Assembly (NCBI RefSeq): GCF_011039085.1
Contig: NZ_JAAKEI010000011.1
Coordinates: forward strand, 1 to 64,000
Source of the DNA: Desulfovibrio sp. ZJ369
GTDB lineage: Bacteria > Desulfobacterota > Desulfovibrionia > Desulfovibrionales > Desulfovibrionaceae
Length of the DNA: 64,000 nt
Reading direction: 5' to 3'
Position numbers and translations under genes: made by a program. The notes beneath the pieces were generated by a model. That model worked only from the letters and a program-made list of their open reading frames with translations. It was not told the DNA's origin and made no database searches. Below, in pieces: positions 62,327 to 64,000 of this stretch (its first letter is position 1; every line of letters starts with the position of its first letter).

Positions 62327-63589
62327 ATGACGCTCTGCATCAAAAACGCCCGCCACCTGGAAGCGCCGGTGGATTTGCTTGTACACGGGGCAGAAATTCT
62401 GACCATGACCCCGGCCGGCCATCATCCCGCGCCCGAGGGCTGCGAAGTTTTCGACGCGCGCGGGCTTGTGCTGATGCCCAGTCTGATCGACGCGCATGTC
62501 CATTTGCGCGAGCCGGGCTTTGAATACAAGGAGGATATTGCCTCCGGCCTTGCCGCAGCGGCCCACGGGGGCTTTGGCGCGGTGCTGTGCATGGCCAACA
62601 CCAGGCCGGTCAACGATACGGCCAGCGTGACGCGCTTCATGCTCGACCGGGCGCGGAGCAGTCACCCGCACGGCCCGCGCCTGTATCCTGTTGCGGCGGC
62701 CAGCGTGGGCCTCAGGGGCGAAGAAATGGCCCCCCTGGCCGAACTCAGGGAAGCGGGCTGCGTTGCGGTTTCCAATGACGGCCGCCCCCTGGAAAATACG
62801 GAACTTCTGCGCCGTATCATGGAATACGCGGCCGATTTGGGCCTGATTCTCATTGATCACTGCGAGGATCCCTGGCTGGGCAGGGGCTGGCTGATGAACG
62901 AAGGCCCGGCCAGCGGCTTGCTGGGCGTCAAGGGGCAACCCGGCGTGGGCGAGGCCGTGCAGGCCGCGCGCGACGTCATGCTGGCCGAATACCTCCATGT
63001 GCCGGTGCATATCGCCCATGTTTCCAGCAGGCTGACCCTGGAGGTGATCGCCTGGGCCAAGGCGCGCGGCGTGAAAGTCAGCGCCGAGACCTGCCCCCAT
63101 TACCTGCTTTTGGACGAAAGCGCGCTGGAGGGCTACAACACCGCGGCCAAAGTCAGCCCGCCCCTGCGCGCGCCCGAGGATCGCGAAGCCCTGCGCCGCG
63201 CGGTCAAAGACGGGCTGATCGACATTCTGGTCACGGATCACGCCCCGCACGCGGCCCAGGAAAAGGAAAGCACGCTGGATGAGGCCCCTTGCGGGCTTAG
63301 CGGCCTGGATCTGGCCGTCAGCCTGACCTGGAGCCTGGTGGCCCAGGGCGTGCTGAGCGAGGCGGATCTGCAACGCCTCTGGTGCCGGAGCCCGGCCGAA
63401 ATTTTTCATTTGCCCTGGAACGGCTTTGCCCCGGGCGATCCCGCGGATTTCTTTCTGCTGGATCCGGACGAGACCTGGATCCCCGGCCCGGAAACCATGT
63501 TTTCCAAAAGCCGCAACACTCCCTTTCTGGGGCAGACGTTGCGCGGCCGCGTCAAGCACCATTGGCTCGGCGGCGCGCGCCTGTTCTGA
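62327..63589 (+). CDS. pyrC: Dihydroorotase
   Basis: 420-residue class I type dihydroorotase, third step of UMP synthesis. Metal site HVHLREPGFEYKEDI (about 56-70), ANTRPVNDTASV (about 88-99), HCEDPWLGRGW (about 181), HIAHVSSRLTLEVI (about 225), and the catalytic Asp in LVTDHAPHAAQEKES (about 303). CGGAGG precedes the ATG by 9 nt. Same strand and pathway as pyrB, so probably one operon under the leader at 61061. Confidence 0.95.
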   Translation: MTLCIKNARHLEAPVDLLVHGAEILTMTPAGHHPAPEGCEVFDARGLVLMPSLIDAHVHLREPGFEYKEDIASGLAAAAHGGFGAVLCMANTRPVNDTASVTRFMLDRARSSHPHGPRLYPVAAASVGLRGEEMAPLAELREAGCVAVSNDGRPLENTELLRRIMEYAADLGLILIDHCEDPWLGRGWLMNEGPASGLLGVKGQPGVGEAVQAARDVMLAEYLHVPVHIAHVSSRLTLEVIAWAKARGVKVSAETCPHYLLLDESALEGYNTAAKVSPPLRAPEDREALRRAVKDGLIDILVTDHAPHAAQEKESTLDEAPCGLSGLDLAVSLTWSLVAQGVLSEADLQRLWCRSPAEIFHLPWNGFAPGDPADFFLLDPDETWIPGPETMFSKSRNTPFLGQTLRGRVKHHWLGGARLF

Positions 63590-63632
63590 ACGCATCCATG
63601 ACTCAACGCCAACCATTGAAGCAAGGTGCCCT

Positions 63633-64000
63633 ATGCCCGACACATTGAAAGATATACGTCTCTTCCGCCAGCAATGCCTGATCAACGGCCAATGGAGCGA
63701 CGCGGACAACAAGGCCGTGCTGAGCGTGAGCAATCCCGCCACCAATGAAAAGCTGGGCGTGGTGCCCGACTGCGGGGCGGCGGAAACCAGGCGCGCCATT
63801 GCGGCGGCCGCCGCCGCATACCCGGCCTGGCGCGCCAGAACTCCGCTGGAGCGCGGCAACCTGCTGCGGGCCTGGGAACGGGCCATCCGGGAAAATCTGG
63901 ACGATCTGGCCCGCATCCTCACCCTGGAAGAAGGCAAGCCCCTGGCTGAAGCGCGCGGCGAAATCCTTCAGGGCGCGTCCTATTTCCCCTGGTACGCCGA
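63633..64000 (+). CDS. Succinate-semialdehyde-dehydrogenase-like aldehyde dehydrogenase, N-terminal part
   Basis: 122 codons before the window ends. MPDTLKDIRLFRQQCLINGQW, VSNPATNEKLGVVPDCGAAETRRAI, and LTLEEGKPLAEARGEILQGASYFPWYA match the N-terminus of GabD/aldehyde dehydrogenase superfamily enzymes. The catalytic Cys and Glu are beyond the window. AAGG precedes the ATG. It starts 44 nt after pyrC on the same strand. Confidence 0.85.
   Translation, partial: MPDTLKDIRLFRQQCLINGQWSDADNKAVLSVSNPATNEKLGVVPDCGAAETRRAIAAAAAAYPAWRARTPLERGNLLRAWERAIRENLDDLARILTLEEGKPLAEARGEILQGASYFPWYA

Overview
The window looks like chromosomal DNA of a Desulfovibrionaceae bacterium (Desulfovibrio/Bilophila-like): high GC, strongly GC-biased third codon positions, a taurine:pyruvate aminotransferase, a YedF-type selenium-metabolism protein, a DcrH-like chemoreceptor with a hemerythrin domain, and an adenylate kinase with the exact Cys-X5-His-X15-Cys-X2-Cys metal motif known from Desulfovibrio gigas. 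The assignment is inferred from gene content; no rRNA or tRNA gene was seen.

Layout. 1-388 is the 5' part of an IS5-family transposase. 0.8-6.3 kb holds an iron alcohol dehydrogenase, yedF, the hemerythrin chemoreceptor and pdxST (PLP synthesis). 6.6-14.7 kb holds a BMP-type binding protein, then tpa behind a sigma-54-type promoter with paired upstream palindromes, then a proton-translocating transhydrogenase operon (pntAA-pntAB-pntB). 15.1-20.1 kb is a NitT/TauT-type ABC importer with two different ATPases, two different permeases, a small membrane protein and a binding protein. 20.4-24.0 kb carries msrBA and a DUF2254 protein between two near-identical 141-bp repeats, followed by a gene-poor AT-rich patch. 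24.4-32.2 kb is a TRAP transporter, a secreted unknown, an alcohol dehydrogenase, a CoA-acylating-type aldehyde dehydrogenase and a Crp/Fnr regulator. 32.5-42.6 kb is mixed housekeeping (galE, sugar symporter, radical SAM, glycosyltransferase, AsmA-like, adk). 42.7-47.5 kb is a complete branched-chain amino acid ABC operon. 48.0-57.5 kb is a glycogen block (debranching enzyme, GT4 synthase, GH57, glycogen synthase-phosphorylase fusion). 57.7-64 kb has an amidohydrolase, YitT, a TauE/SafE exporter, pyrB, pyrC and a truncated aldehyde dehydrogenase.

How the parts may work together. Tpa converts taurine and pyruvate to sulfoacetaldehyde and alanine and needs alanine reoxidation. The adjacent PntAA-like subunit combines the transhydrogenase contact loop with residues typical of alanine dehydrogenase. 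The PntB that follows carries four tandem NADP(H)-binding domains on Ala/Pro linkers instead of one, the most unusual object in the window. In the neighbouring importer all ATPase-motif defects fall into one of the two composite ATP sites, implying an asymmetric heterodimer.

Regulatory and repeat layer. A dispersed palindromic repeat family bounded by TAGAGC...GCTCTA occurs at least a dozen times, mostly downstream of genes; in six genes its terminal TAG is the stop codon. A shared 17-bp site precedes both the TRAP operon and the dehydrogenase operon next to the Crp/Fnr gene. A leader ORF running into a terminator-like hairpin just before pyrB resembles enterobacterial pyrL attenuation.
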